Positions 45,762 to 60,700 of a stretch of DNA of 64,000 nt are shown here, piece after piece; within the stretch, counting starts at the first letter, position 1, and every line of letters starts with the position of its first letter. This DNA is from Leguminivora glycinivorella (lineage: Eukaryota > Arthropoda > Insecta > Lepidoptera > Tortricidae): the NCBI RefSeq assembly GCF_023078275.1, contig NC_062990.1, positions 13,469,549 to 13,533,548 on the forward strand. Direction: 5' to 3'. A program made the translations under genes and the position numbers. The notes below the pieces were generated by a model. It was not told where the DNA came from. It saw only the letters and a program-made list of their open reading frames with translations, and made no database searches.

Positions 45762-48700
45762 CTTCGAAATGTAAAATTGGGTTAAAAAGTAGGAAGAGAA
45801 ATGTATAAGGTACAACGGGACAAATCCCGACTGGGGGCAAAATAATAATAATAATAGTGTAATAATGGAAAAAATTGATTAGTTACAATTTGAGATTTTC
45901 CCCGCTGTACCTTAAAGGTATTGACGAAGATATAATTACTAGATAATAAATAACACAGTCACAGTTTCGTTTTCTTTCAACTCCTTATTTGCCAAGAGTG
46001 GCACTGAAGCTTTAGTAGTTTCATGTGTTCTGCCTACCCCTTTATGGGATACAGGCGTGATTGTATGTATGTATGTATGTATAATAAATAATGCCGAAGA
46101 AAAAATATGGCTTATCTGGGAAAAACAAAATAAAATATTTTCGTTTGTTGGGGTTAATAGTAATAAACATAAATATATCAGTCAAATAATAGGTCAAAAT
46201 TGTGTATCGTAATTTGGGGTGAGTAGGGTTCGTTAGAAGACTTTTTATGTAAAAATAAATAAAGTGCCTCATACTCTAAGAACATTATTAACTTATTTTC
46301 GTAGAAAATATTTTAATTTGTATTTAGTGTAAAGTGCCTTATATACAAAATCTTTTATCGAAGTTTGAAATTCAGTTTAAGTATACCCAACTCACCCCAA
46401 ATTCCGGTATACTGAGTGTCTAAAAATGTTGATCCTATGACAATTGGACAGTGTTATGGAATAAGCGATCAAGCGACAGTTAGTTGAAATCGAGAAAAAG
46501 AGCTAGAAAGATTTGAAATTTGAATCAGTTGTTGTAAGTTCATTTATAAAGTAAAAAAGTTAATTTTGACATTGAACCTATAAAAGTGTTCATAATTTAA
46601 ATAGATAAAAAAAATAACACCATACCTATTCAAGTTTCGAAGTTATTAACGTTTTTCCGCTTGATTCTTTATTGAACTAATACTGGGATGAGGTTAATTT
46701 ATTTCGTCGTAGCGTACTATGAGACATAGAGAGTACTTGATTCTTTAATGCAAATTGTTATAGGTAAAGTGAATACTGGAATAAAATAAAATTCCATATA
46801 TTTGAGTAAATAGTGCTATTGTAAATAAATCAACAACAATGTTTTCCTCCACAATGATTAGGACTAATCCGTCTAACAATTTAGTTTTGTTCTCCAATCA
46901 ACTTTTTTTAATAAATGTCAAAAAAATCAGCATATATGGCAAAATTGGCATTGTAACTAATAATAATTCATTAGTACTAGCCAGAATTACACACATAAGA
47001 TATTATGATATAACAAAACCTCTTGATACTTAGTTCTCATTAAGCGAAATATCCTGCAATTTCAAATATGTAACAACGAATTAAACGACACTATTAGGGC
47101 GGTTAAATCGATATTGCGTTTATAAATCATCAAAACTTTAAACCAAAACGAATTAATAACATTTTTATGGCGTTTAACTCGATTTTGCGATTTAGAATAT
47201 ACGCTTATTATAGTTTGTAAAAGTAAATTTGGCGTTCAATTCGTTTTTACGTAACGACTTAGTACACAGGGCCATACAAATTTTAACGTGTCGCTTGATT
47301 CTACCCCTTAAAATAAGGCTGTAAGCATGGTTTTTCAACAAATAAATAGTCAATACTATAGATTATCACATTTATATCCGAACTGCATTCATAACTTTTT
47401 TTTCGGATTTTGGCGCTTAGTTCGCTATTCCATAACACCGTCCAATTGATTGCAGGAAATGCACTGTGACTATGAATTTTAATTTGACTATAATCATCAA
47501 TCCATTTTCTTGCTTTATACTTAATTGATACTTTACTTGCTTTATACTGACTTTTATATGTTAATTGAGGGTGAAAGACAATTTTAGATTGCTACTGGAA
47601 CCAATTATACAGGGTGTCCATAACCAACGTCAAAACGAAAAAGGTTTATAGAAGGATGCGAATTTGACCTTATTAAAAAGGTCATGATTTTCGAGATATT
47701 GGCACTTTTTACATTTTAAATTAAACGGCTTATATATCGCAAAAACCTTGACATTTTCATTAAGGACAGATTCGCATAATGTGATAGCTAATGAGATATC
47801 CTATCACCACTTTTCGTTTTGGCGTTAGTTTTAGGGACACGGGACACCCGGTATTTTTTTTTATTTGTGTTTTTTAAGTAAACATACCACATTAAAAATA
47901 TTTTTTTATAATTTTTACCTGATCAACATTTCCTGGCTGTAAATGAAAGTAGTCTGTCAGTTTGTATAGTTATTTTTAAGTATTTTGTTAATAAGTTTCA
48001 TACTGTTCATATTATATTGTTGTTGAATAAAGTTTAATTAATGTCTGTCAAATACTTATTAGGTATTATGTTAATTTTTGTAGTAAATATGCTACAATGC
48101 CTATGGTCGACATGGTCGTATCATCTTTAGACCATTAGCAAGATCAGGGGGGTTACCATGACGTGCTAAAGCCGTTCAGTTTAGGTTGAGAGAGAGGGAC
48201 GGAGCTATGTAACTGCTATAGCTGTGTCCCTTTCTCTCAACCTAAACAGAACGTCTTTAGTACGTCATGGTAACCCCCCAGTAATAACTCTTCTAACAAA
48301 CGTATGCCGCAAAGTATGTACGTATGCGCGCCATGTACATACGCAACACATATGTGAGTGGATGAGAAATTCATTCTCGTTCATTCTCATCCGCCTACAT
48401 GTGATGCGTACGAACACGGCGCGCACACATACCTACATGTCGCGCGGCGTACGTTTGTTAGGGACCGGCCACACTTAAGAGATGCATGTCCTGAGGTGCG
48501 GAACGGACGTCCGCGCCACGCCGCCTGAATGTAATTCAAAAAACGTCTCCTCAGTACATTTTGCATAGGAAGGACGTAAGACGCGCCCCAGGTGGCGTGG
48601 CGCGCGCCGATACTGCCGGCGTATTATGCTTCCATTTTGATCACTTATCCAGGTGGATAAGACATCTGACACTCTCAGACTAATATACTTGTCAAAGCGT

Positions 48701-51700
48701 GACGAATAGATACTTTATCCACATCGATAAGTGATAAAATTGGAAGCGTAATACGCCCGCTGGTCTTATTTTTTGCTATTAGATGAACGTTATAGTCGAT
48801 TTAGCTTACGTTTACACATTTAAGTTAGCAAAAATATCTCAACACGATTCTAATATGAGTTGTTCAAATATTCTTGTACGCTACCCGTACCTAATATCTG
48901 CAAATCGTCACTACTTTTAAAAAATCTCGTATCTCACGCCGCTGTTTCTCAAAGTTAAAACGCAGTATATACAATAAGTGAAGAAAAATTAAGGTATTCG
49001 TACCTTCAAAAAGTTTTCGTTTGTCTGAAATTTAAAAATAAGTAAACGTCAATTTACCAGCATTTGTATAATTAAAGCAAGAACTATACATATACCGGGA
49101 CTAACAAAGCCTACAAAAAAGTGTACTCCTGAAATGTGCCTTTTGGGGATAAAAATTGATGGCGCTGTTCCGCATCCTGGAAGCGGGAAAAATCATATTT
49201 TCCCTTAATATTTTTGCCTGTTTTTATTTTTTATAGGAACAAAGAACAATATTTATTTATTTTTATATAATGATATCACATCAATACAAATTAAAAAGAA
49301 ATTTGTTTTCATTAGTGTAGTTATGATAGTATTTTTATAGGTGCCGCTAAAAAATTGAAGTACGATTCTTAGTATAAAGATTTTTCAATCCTATATAAAT
49401 TATCGTTGAGAGTTTAAAATGATTCACAGTTAGTTTAATAAGACTTATATTGAGTTTCCCGTGATCATGATGCATGCGACTGCGCAGAAATATCGGGACC
49501 TCAATAAGGCACTGGTCCCACCGCGAGCTAGTAAGCTATGAGCTATCGGCTATAAAAACAAACAAAAGATAATACACCCGTGTAAATAAAAGAGACACGG
49601 CGATGTTTATAGTTACTCGCCCAGCGGTGAGCTATCAATATCGCCGAGTCTCTTTTATTTGCACGGCAGTGCTTATCTTTTGTTCGTTTTTATAGCCGAT
49701 AGCTGATAGTTTACTAGCTCGCGGTGGGACCAGTGCCTTAAAAGTGAATTATTTGCCATATACAGCACGGTGTCAATAATACTAGTGGCCTAGGATTCTA
49801 TCTGGTTGACTGTATATACAATATATGTCAGTTTTTGTGGCGGTTTGTCACTTGTAACTTGATATCAAATTTAGGCTTAATAAAGATAGGTAATTAGGTA
49901 ATTAGAAGAAGCGATGGCTGGACGTCGTGACAGAGGATATAGAAGAGAACAATCTCTCACCTCAGGATGCCGAAGACCGGGAAAAGTGGAGAAGGCTGAG
50001 CAGGAAAGCGGACCCTGGCGCTAGGCCGGGAAAACGCTAGGTTGAAGAAGAAGAAAGATAGGTACCTAATTAAAAACTACAAAAAATGAAAAGAAGGGGA
50101 ATTTTGTTAAAATCCAAACTTACTAAATCTAAACCAGTCTTCTGAGATACTAGTTTTTTGATTTTCTGAAAAGGTGAATATTTTTAATAGAAGCTAGGTT
50201 ATATTTAGGAGCTCAATGAGGGTGCGGTGTGCTGATGGCGGGAGGACTTACGGAACTGACTTATTCCGTCTATTGTCCTTTGAGTCGTCGGCAACCCGAA
50301 CCCTCCTTAGAACTTGTACACTCCTTTTACTGTGTTTTTAACACATCAGACATTCCCTATGTACAAGTTTCTAATGGGGTGGCAACGCGCATGTGACTCT
50401 TTGAGTTGCAGCGGTTGAGTTGAGTGGAAAGCGGTCACCGTAACCTATGGATACGGTGACCGCTTTCCATCAGGCGGGCCATATGCTTGTTTGCCACCGA
50501 CGTAGTATAAAAAAAATATTTTCATCACTACTTTTAAAAAAACTTGTATCTTCGTCTGTCAATGAAAAGAAAATTGTAGTAAGTATGTATGGAATGCATA
50601 TAGACTTACTGCGTTTTAACTTTGAGGAGCAGCGTGAGATACGAGATTTTTTTTAAAGTTGTGACGATTTACAACATTTTGAGACTAACATGTACGTGAC
50701 AAAATCATTTAAAACAGTTAACAAACCACGACCCTATTCAAGCGTTAAAATGCACCAATAATAAACTCTAAATACGACATGAATGGGATTCCTATGTCAA
50801 AATTTCCTCCGTTATCTGTTCCTTAAAATTAGAATTACGAGTACGTGAAAAAGAAATAAACAAGATGTTTTCGTCATAAATCTAAATAAAAAAATTACAC
50901 ATATTGGGAATTGTATGAAACAAAATTAGGATGTAACAAATTATAAACACAGCTACTAAAACTTACATAAAAATTAAAAATAATAAAATGATTATTTTAT
51001 GTTCATTTAAATAGATTACCTCTTTAGTTACATCATTTAGTTTCTGAAATGTAAATATTTTTCCCTTTATCTTTTACTTTAGAATAAATATTTCAGTAAG
51101 AACTAAAAAAGCCTAAAGAAAATTTACAGCACATATTAAATATAATATATATTTAATACGATTTTAAGTATATTATGTTAAAAATACTATTATACCTGTG
51201 TCAAAACTTGCGAAACCTATTGAAAAAAAGGTACAAAATTATACCTAATGAATATTATTACAAAAATTACGAAATATATTCCTACTCATATAATAATTAT
51301 AACTTACATAACTGAATTTACCTCTATAACGTTTGAATATTTATTTAAGTTCGATAAGGTATTTTTTAATGTCAAATAAAATTAAAAAATAAAAAAACAA
51401 AAAGCTACAAACCAGCTGCAAATAAATAAATTTGTGAGTAAATTGTTTTTATTTATAAGTAATAATACTTCGGGAGCTAAAGAGCATATGATCTCAAGTG
51501 ATAGTAAGAAGTCTCCGTAGTGTATGTATGCAATCAGAGGTATTACATACATCTACTGTCGTTAAAAGTGAAAATATTGACTTTAACTCATAGCGCTTTT
51601 AGATATATTTACTTTTATGTTTACCAAAATTTAAAAAAACTTGCATATTCTTTTCAGTTTTTACATTTTTTACCTACAGGATTTGGAGAATGTATGGTAG

Positions 51701-54700
51701 ATAAGAGCACCGTAGGCTCATAAACAAGATGTCGGTCGTTCATGCCCGTCCCGTAGTTAATAGCTTCCTACCGTAGTAATCGTTATGAGGTGCAATAAAG
51801 AAAAACTATTCAAACAAAATATACAAGACGCTACGGTGGCCACTGTGTCTACGCAGCTAAGCACCCAGTTTTTTTTACTGTTTGTATTTGAAGAAAAAAA
51901 TTTTTTTTTCAATATGAATACAAGCGTACCACTTTTGCAGCCATTGGTGCATTTTCTTTGTCCTGGAAAATAAAGCAATATATTATAAAAAATTAAGCCT
52001 GATAATTTATGCTGTTAGAAGTTGTGCAAATAATTTAAAAATCATTTGTAAGAATCAGAAATTTAGAAACTATGAAAATGAAAATAAGAAAAAACTAAAA
52101 TTTTGAAACTATGAAAATGAAAAACATTAAACTCTACAATTTCAATATTTTTTTAGCTTTCTTTATTCGTGTTATAATAATACAAAACGTACCAATGTTC
52201 TCATCAACTTCTCTTGCGTATCTCCTGTTAATTTTATTGCCTCATTTGAAATTCCCTGAAAAGTTAGATTTTTTTCGTAAATCTGTTTTTGTCAACAAAA
52301 AACTTCTAACAAGGACGATTATAAAGGACCAGCAGAGTCCATACTAAATACCGTACCCCGTTGGCAGCCGTAAATCTATGTCGCTAGATGTCACTAAGAG
52401 TGTCATTTGAATAAAAATGTTGTTTTTTTTTTTTAAATACGCAAGCAAGTGATACAGTGAAAAGGATATAGATGACGCTAGGGGCCCGTGTCATGTTTCA
52501 GTCCCTGTTTACAACGCAAGCCATCGTTCTTATTTTGAATTATGACAATCATGCAAAAGAGTACCATACTGTCAAATTTTCTATCTCTTTCATTTTGAGC
52601 GTGACGTCAATGATTAGTAATATTACTTTCAATATATTTAAAATTTAGATTTTAATGAGGCCATTTCAAACGGTGTTTATGATAGATATCATGTTGAGAA
52701 TCAGTCTCCTGACCGTCTCGCTCACACCAATATATTCCCCTATATTTGAACGAGTGCGACCGAAACAGTTGAGTATTATTGAAGATTTTTGAATGTCTAA
52801 AATCTTATTGGTAGTTGTCGAAAACCCGCTTTTTCCATAAAGTGTTGGCGCGACGTCAAGTGGGTGATAGGCGTACGAGCAAGTACGCGTCGGATGGTCG
52901 ACTACTAACTATGCGCGGCGGTTTTTACGCGTACTTACGGTGACACACAATCGAAAAAGGTCGTCGAGCCATAAGTACGCATACTTGCTCGTATCGTACG
53001 TCTATCACCCACTTCAGACTGCGTTTCGATCGGCGTTTAGCGTCAATAATTATCAGCTTGGCTTCATGGCTTTACGAACCTTAGCTCGGACCATCGAATA
53101 TGAAACTTATAAACTTGTTTATACACAAGGGTATTAAGAAGTTTATAACCAGGTGCTCCATGACACCATTGCACCAATCTGTCGCCAGCACCACTACACT
53201 TCAACGGCCAAGTCACACAACATCCATACTAATATTATAAATGGCAAAGTGTGTGTGTCTGTTTGTTTGTCCATCTTTCACGGCAAAACGGAGCGACGTA
53301 TTGACGTGATTTTTTGAGTGGAGATAGTTGAAGGGATGGAAAGTGACATAGGCTACTTTTTGTCTCTTTTTATATCCCCCCACTTCCTTAGAATGGAGGA
53401 TGGAAGTTTGTGGAGAGATTTTCGAATTTAACGCGAGCGAAGCCGCAGCAAAGGCTAGTTAACTATAATAATAAAGAAATCGCAGTAAGGAACTTTATGT
53501 AGATTTCATTACTTTTTAGAGATAAACAAGCAGTTCCATCGAGACGGCTATTTTTTACAGAATGTTTTTGGTGGGATATACATAGGCATATATAACACTA
53601 ACCAAGTATCTATTGTCTTAGTCCGTTTTCACATTATCCGATCCGATATCGGATGTCGGAAGGATTTAAATGGAAAAAATCCAAGATAGCGCCTGTAATG
53701 TATGGGGTATCAGTCCTACATCCGATATCGGATCGGATAATGTGAAAACGCATAGTCTCATTGATTATTACTTATGTCAGAGTTTCACTAATTATTTCTT
53801 TTTATTCATTTATTATCTCAGTTTAGGTTTATACGAGTACCAAACGAGTAGTATAAGAGTAGAAAATATATTACCAAAACAATACAATCTATCATTAATT
53901 TATTATAAAAACGTAATCCAAAGTGCCACACCTAGTCGGCCAGTGCATGGTCTACGCTGCCAGCGCCGGCCCGTGCACTCGATCAGGGTAGAGCGAGTTT
54001 GAGTTTCGGCGCCCTTGGGACGAAGTTTCACTACGCAGGAAAATAAATCGCGAGCGTAACGAGCGCGAAATTTTTTTCACAGTAATGCCGTAATTTGAAG
54101 ATTAACGCAATACAGAACTTATGGATTTCATCATACAGAGTGCGAAAGGGACAAATGGTTGAACTACCCTAAGTATAGTTACATGTGGCTGAACGTGTAT
54201 ATCATGTACATAAAATACCAAACAAAACAGCGGGTCTATATTAATTCGCATAACTGAATACTCCTAATATGAATTGGCATACCGTTTATTACGCATAACG
54301 TTTAATACGCATATCATTATTTCGCATAACAGATTTCGTATAATGCTAATGCGCATAATGTAAATTGTTATAACGATGAATTGGTATAAGTATAATAAGC
54401 ATAACTTTGTTTCGTAGAATGTTTAAATGGCATACAAGAAAATTATATTTTCACCACACTAACGGGTAACGGCTTACTTTTCTGTTCGAAAACAGATAGC
54501 AAAATTGCATTTTATCCACAAGAGTGCAAAGTAATTTCATACAAATTTTAACTTGATGTCTTAAGCTATTTAAGAGTTAGAAGAGAGTTAAGAATTCAAA
54601 GAATTTTACCTATAAATGATGATTTTGAATCATAAATATTGAAGAAATCGATGGATTTAATTTAGTTTGATGTTTTATAGTCAGTATTTTGTTCGTGTTG

Positions 54701-57700
54701 GGGTGGTGAAAAATTTTGTGTTTCAAACTCGGTGGCAATGTTTAACGTGCCGTACGAAGGTTAATGTGCCTTGAAACCCTCGCAACGCTCAAGATTCCAC
54801 TTTTTGAACCACTCGCTACGGGGTGTGTAATGTTTGGTATAACTTTTTTTGGTATAGTAACATTTGATATAATAACATTTGGTATATATTTAAAGGATAT
54901 AATCACTCATATGACATAATTAACATTTGGTATAACTACAAAATATCTACTTTTATTTTGTATAACCATTATTTCGTATAACACTTATTTATAATAACCG
55001 TTATATGGTATAACTATCTATTGATATACGATTAGTATGATATAACAAGCAAACAGTATAAAACATTTCATGAATTAATTTTATCCTTTTTTTGAAGGGA
55101 TCACAGTTCTAACCTAATCTACTTTTCTGGTAAATGATAGATTTTCAATTTCTTTAGTAAGGTACAGCGGGGCAAATCTAGACTAAAAGGCAATTGTAAC
55201 TAATCCTTTTTTTCTATTATTACACTATTTCCAATTTTCCATTATTCCATTATTACATGTATCCACTGAACACGCCTACTGATAACTGGTAGACACTCTA
55301 TTTTCTGAAAAACACTTATGAAAAACGAAAAAACTTAATAAGTAATGTATAAATAAAATAAAGACTCCTTAACTCAAATAATCTTTTTAATTTAAGATTA
55401 GCAGTTGAGTTCATAAATGCATGTAGGTATGTTTCTTAAAAATAAACAGTTTTTTTTTTAATAATGCAAACATTGTAAAACATGGCAGAAATTGACCAGT
55501 TACATTTGCCCCCCACTCGAGATTTGCCCCGATGTACCTTACTTACCCCTATTATTTCATGCTTAATAAGTGAGACAGTATAAAATTAAACACTCAAAAT
55601 CGAGCGCTCGAAATTGGAAAATCAGCCCCTGATTGATCCAATCGCTTGCTCCATACAGTTAGTAAGTATGGCAATTAATTTTAGGATAATTAAAGTTATA
55701 CGAAATAATAGTATGCAAATTTCAATTATGCAGATTCATTGTTATGCGAAATAAGAATTATGCATTTTTAATATTATGCTTATTCAATGTTATGAACAAT
55801 AATGTTATGCCAAATCTGTTATGCGAATAACACTAAGAGTTAATTTAGAGATTAACTGCGGACTCGATCGTCACCGTCGGGATGCCCATTTCGGTATTTT
55901 GCCACTAAGTGATCTGAGTGCTTTGAAATTCGCTCACCATCTGCTGTGACTCACAAAATTGCGCCTCTCTGAGACGTTTTGCGCCTTTGGCTTTATGAGA
56001 AACTCCGCTATGGACTATCGGGTAGACTCAATTTTTTGCATTTGGATAGCGACGTAACTTTGCCGTTCGCCGCACAACAACGTGGTTCGTCAAGGGCTAG
56101 AATCCTCTTTTTACGGCGCCCTAATAGCAACAGCGCCCTTATGAAGGGCAATGTGGTGTAACTTTCCACTTAATCTGAATTACAAATCTAGATTTTCAAT
56201 AGGTGGATTCATTTCCGACTCCTCTCGCCATTTTGTGATATGTGCGCGCCCACGCAACGTATAATTTTTTGTATGCATTTTTCCACATTCTCGATTTTGG
56301 CGCCCCCTTACCATGTGGCGCCTAGAGCGGCCGCTCCACTCGCTCTACCCTTAATCCGGCCCTGCTCAGATTATTATAAGCAAAATGATCTTCGAATGAA
56401 CTTTCTGGACAATTGAGATGCATGGGCTCAGTCGAAACCAGCTCGCCCCTTCAGCCGTGTCCCGTTGAAAATCGGAAAGATTCTTTTCCTTAGCACATTT
56501 AATGTTTACAAATTGGATTCGCCTTTTGTCACCTAAACTGGTAAATTTATGTATGAGGTCATTGGTCATACAATTATTAATTTATACAGTTGTTAATTCT
56601 GTATCTCTACTCGCATTGCTGCTGCGATTCTAAAATATTTAATATCCATATTATGAATATTCAATAAATCATACAATGACATTTGTGATGTGACATGGAT
56701 GTCACATCTGTTGGCACAATGATTGCGTTTTGTTGAACGTATTTTAGCTCAACATATAGGTTTATTATCGCTAAGTATATTATATTAATGAACAACGAAA
56801 CGGATGTGACATTTTCCTAGTCCACCAACGTCATCTAGTCATTTTATTTGGCAATAATTAGACAACATGCGAACAAATTTAGCCAGCGAAGCGATCACAA
56901 CTACGTCGAGGCCGACCAAAAAATATAATTTGTAAAAATTGTGTTTTGAGCCAATATTTTGATATAAAAATAAAGTTTATTGATAGTTATTCATAGTATA
57001 ATATAAAAACAAGTAAAAATATGGGTGAAAATATGTTTTTTTCCACTCCCGGGTTACGAAACAACGCCATCTAGTTTTAAAGCAAAAACTAAGCTTTTTT
57101 CAGGGGTACGCTTTTTTGTATGGGCTATATCAGTCTAGTATTAAATGGTCCTTGCTTCTAATATATATTTTTATATTTTCATACAAATTTATGTATAGGA
57201 ATAAAGTGATATAAGTATACAAAGAAAGTTATCATAGCTTAAATAATAGTATCGTAACATTTCCTCGCTATTTTGCACGCGATTAATTATCTAAATATAT
57301 AAAAGACGAAACTGACTGACTGACATTTGATATTATGTCGCACAGCCGAAACAACTGATTCTAGAAATTTCGAATTTGGCACGTAGGCTTCTCATAAAGA
57401 CGTGTAAAGGTGCACTAAGACAGGATATTTCAAAATTCACCTCCTAAGGGGGTGAAATGTGGGTCAAAAGTTTAAACAAAACTAGTTATTTATACATACC
57501 TCAAGGAGCACATGATTTAACTATAATAAATAATAACGTTTTATTACAAAAATGTGGAAAGTACAAGACAAACATTATATTAATGTTACTTATCGTTATA
57601 TTATTTAATTTAGTTAATCTAATACACATAAAACTACACTATAAAATAATAAATTTAACTATTACTAAACTAAATCTACCTATACTGTATAATAAAACCC

Positions 57701-60700
57701 TATAAATAAAAAGTCGAACCTAAGTAGAACCTAAGTGTTACTTATTATATTTGGAAAAAAATAGAACAATAAAATTATCAAAAAAATGCTACTCTAAAAA
57801 CAATAGGGAATAGCATATACAGATAATTTTTAATTTTTACCTATTTCAAAATAGTAATTTTGAACTCTGAGTTTGTGCACCTTTTTAGTATATAATTATG
57901 TTCTACCATGGTTTAGGTTATTACACTTATGTAGGTAGTGAGATAAATGTATATTTTTAGAAGCTTTTTTCTCTATTTTTTTAAAGTTATAATGTTTTTG
58001 CGCTGATTTTAATAATTTTCTGTTGATTCTGACAAAGGCATCTTTAAAAATAAATAAAAAATGCAAATATGTACCAGCTGAAACAAAATAAGTCAAATTA
58101 TTTTAAAATATTATTAAGCAAAATTTAGCATCGTTAGGTAAATGGAAGGCAATTGGGTATGTTAATATTTTGGTTCAAATTATCTTCGTTTCACTTATAG
58201 TAACTTTATTAAAAAAAAATGTTTAGAAATCTGAAAGTCTGGGAAAGTGAGTAATCAGAATACCCATATAGGGTAGTATCGAAAACCATGGAAAACTAAA
58301 ATCGATAAATTGACTTCCAATCGCTCTTTTAAGGAGTTCATTTCATTTTGTACTATTTTGTAATATAAGAGGTAAATGAGTAGTAAACGGCACTGCGCGT
58401 TGCCGGCATTTAAGATAACTACTAAATTAATAAAATAAATACCTTTTGTTCCCCACTGTCTAATTCATCAAGCTGTAAATTATCAATCAAAAATAATTAT
58501 TATAATGTTTTTTATTTATTTCACAGTAGGTTTAGGTTTCTTTATTTCATGATTCAAATTACAGTTACTTTGAAACATATCAAAATTATGATTATCTTCT
58601 TATCATAATCGTCAAAAACCAATTTAAATAAAAAAATGAGATCTATCTCCCAATTTTTTAATTTAATTTTAATGTAATTTTGACGATTCGAAAGAGGTTG
58701 TGAAATCCTACTTGAATAAACGATATCTTATCTTATTTTATCTTATCTTAAGGAATCGTTGAAAAAAAAATGAAGTAAAGTAAAATGAAGAATAAATTAT
58801 TCATAATTTCAATATAAGTATTTTGACAATTTAAACGCAAGATCCCGACGTCGTGTCGTGGCGTGTGGTGACGGGTTAAAAATTTCACGACATCCTTTCC
58901 TCCCATAGGTTTCGTAAAAGTCGATTGAGATATAATATATGGTATGTTTTCATTCCACCCTAAAATAAAAATAAATAACATAATAACTATTATATACTCA
59001 CATTAAGTTTTTTCCGCATCGCACTTAATTTTGTAACGATTATTTCCACTTTGCCACCCTAAAAAAATAGAAAGGATATGGTTTGATTTTCATTAAAAAG
59101 GAGGGATATTTCTATTTCAATATATAAATAAAAAATAATAAGTAATAAATATGCGAGGGTGCGGTGTGCTGATGACGGGAGGACTTACGGAACTAACTTG
59201 TTCCGTCTATTGTCCTTTGAGTCGTCGGCAACCCGAACCCTCCTTAGAACTTGTACACTCCTTTTTGCTGTGTACTTAACACAGCAAAAGGGAATGTACA
59301 AGTTTCTAATGGGGTGGCAACGCGCATGTGACACTGTTTGAGTTGCAGGCGTCCATAGGTTACGGTGACCGCTTTACATCAGGCGGGCCGTATGCTTGTT
59401 TGCCACCGACGTAGTATAAAAAAAAAAATATATTATACGACATTCTTACACAGGTTGACTGAGCCCCACAGTAAGCTCAAGAAGGCTTGTATTGTAGGTA
59501 CTCAGACAACGATATACATAATATACAAATACTTATATACATAGAAAACGTCCATCTGTGCTCATCACACAAATAAATGCCCTTACCGGGATTCGAACCC
59601 AAGACAGCGGCTCAACAGACAGGGTCACTACCGATTGAGCCAAACCGGTCGTCAGAGTATTTATAGACGAGTATATTATACAATTTTTAAAAGTCGATAC
59701 ACACAATTGATATCGTCAATTAGTATCGTTGACATAATTGATATCGTTTGTGGAGTATAGTCTCGTGTTATAGGCCACACGTGTTGTTACAGTCACTGGC
59801 ATAAGCATAAGTGATGATTTCTGTACCTTGTCACATTAACGTGGTGTTTGAAATATCATACGAAATTGTCAAACGATTAAATGCGACAAGGTACAGAAAT
59901 TATCACTCATTAATGCCGGTGACTGTACGTGATCACAAGGCTATATTCAAGAAAGATATATACCGGGACTCACAAAGTCCATACAAAAAATTGTACCCTT
60001 GAAATCCAGGCTACAAAACACCGCCATCTAGGGCCTATATCCCTAGATGGCGGTGTTTTGTAGCCTGGAAGTGACAAAAATAATATTTTCCCCAAATATT
60101 TTAGCGAGTTTTAATTTTTTTAATTTAATATCATGTCAATACACGTATTGAAAAAAAGAAATGTATAGGCATCATCAACGTAGTTATGATAGGTTGCGCT
60201 AAAAAACGGAGGTACGACTCATAGTATGAAGATTTTCAATCCTATATAAATCATCCTTGATATTATAATTCAATCAATCAACACGCATTAATGTCGCAAA
60301 TAGCAACGCACACTTACATGATATGTCGTTATGGAGTCGAAGTCCTGAAATTATTTTTGATTTACATAATTTTTTTCAATGTGAAAATAAAATGTATTAT
60401 GACAATATATTATTCATAGTATTGATAATGATGGTACACTAAACATAATAAATATTAAACTAAAACTAATTTAAATTAAACATTTTTATATTGTTTTGAT
60501 TTTGCAAAACATTTTTAGTTTTGTTGAGTTATTTTTTTTATGAATCCTTGTTTTCCATAATCGTCTAAAAATTTTTTCTAATAATTTTAAGTATATTATG
60601 TCTTCTAAGAATATAAGTTAAACGCGAAAAATAAAGAAAAACTTACCACCTAAAAAAATAAAAGAAAAAACATAAAGGTTGACCGAAGAAAAATATGTTT

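Noticed and set aside
56366..56569. 67-codon minus-strand ORF in a gene D intron
   Set aside because: No splice-consistent boundaries, no counterpart in gene C and no recognisable motif.
57841..57865. 24-nt candidate exon in gene D with a GTAAAA donor
   Set aside because: Phase-0 reading ends in TAG.
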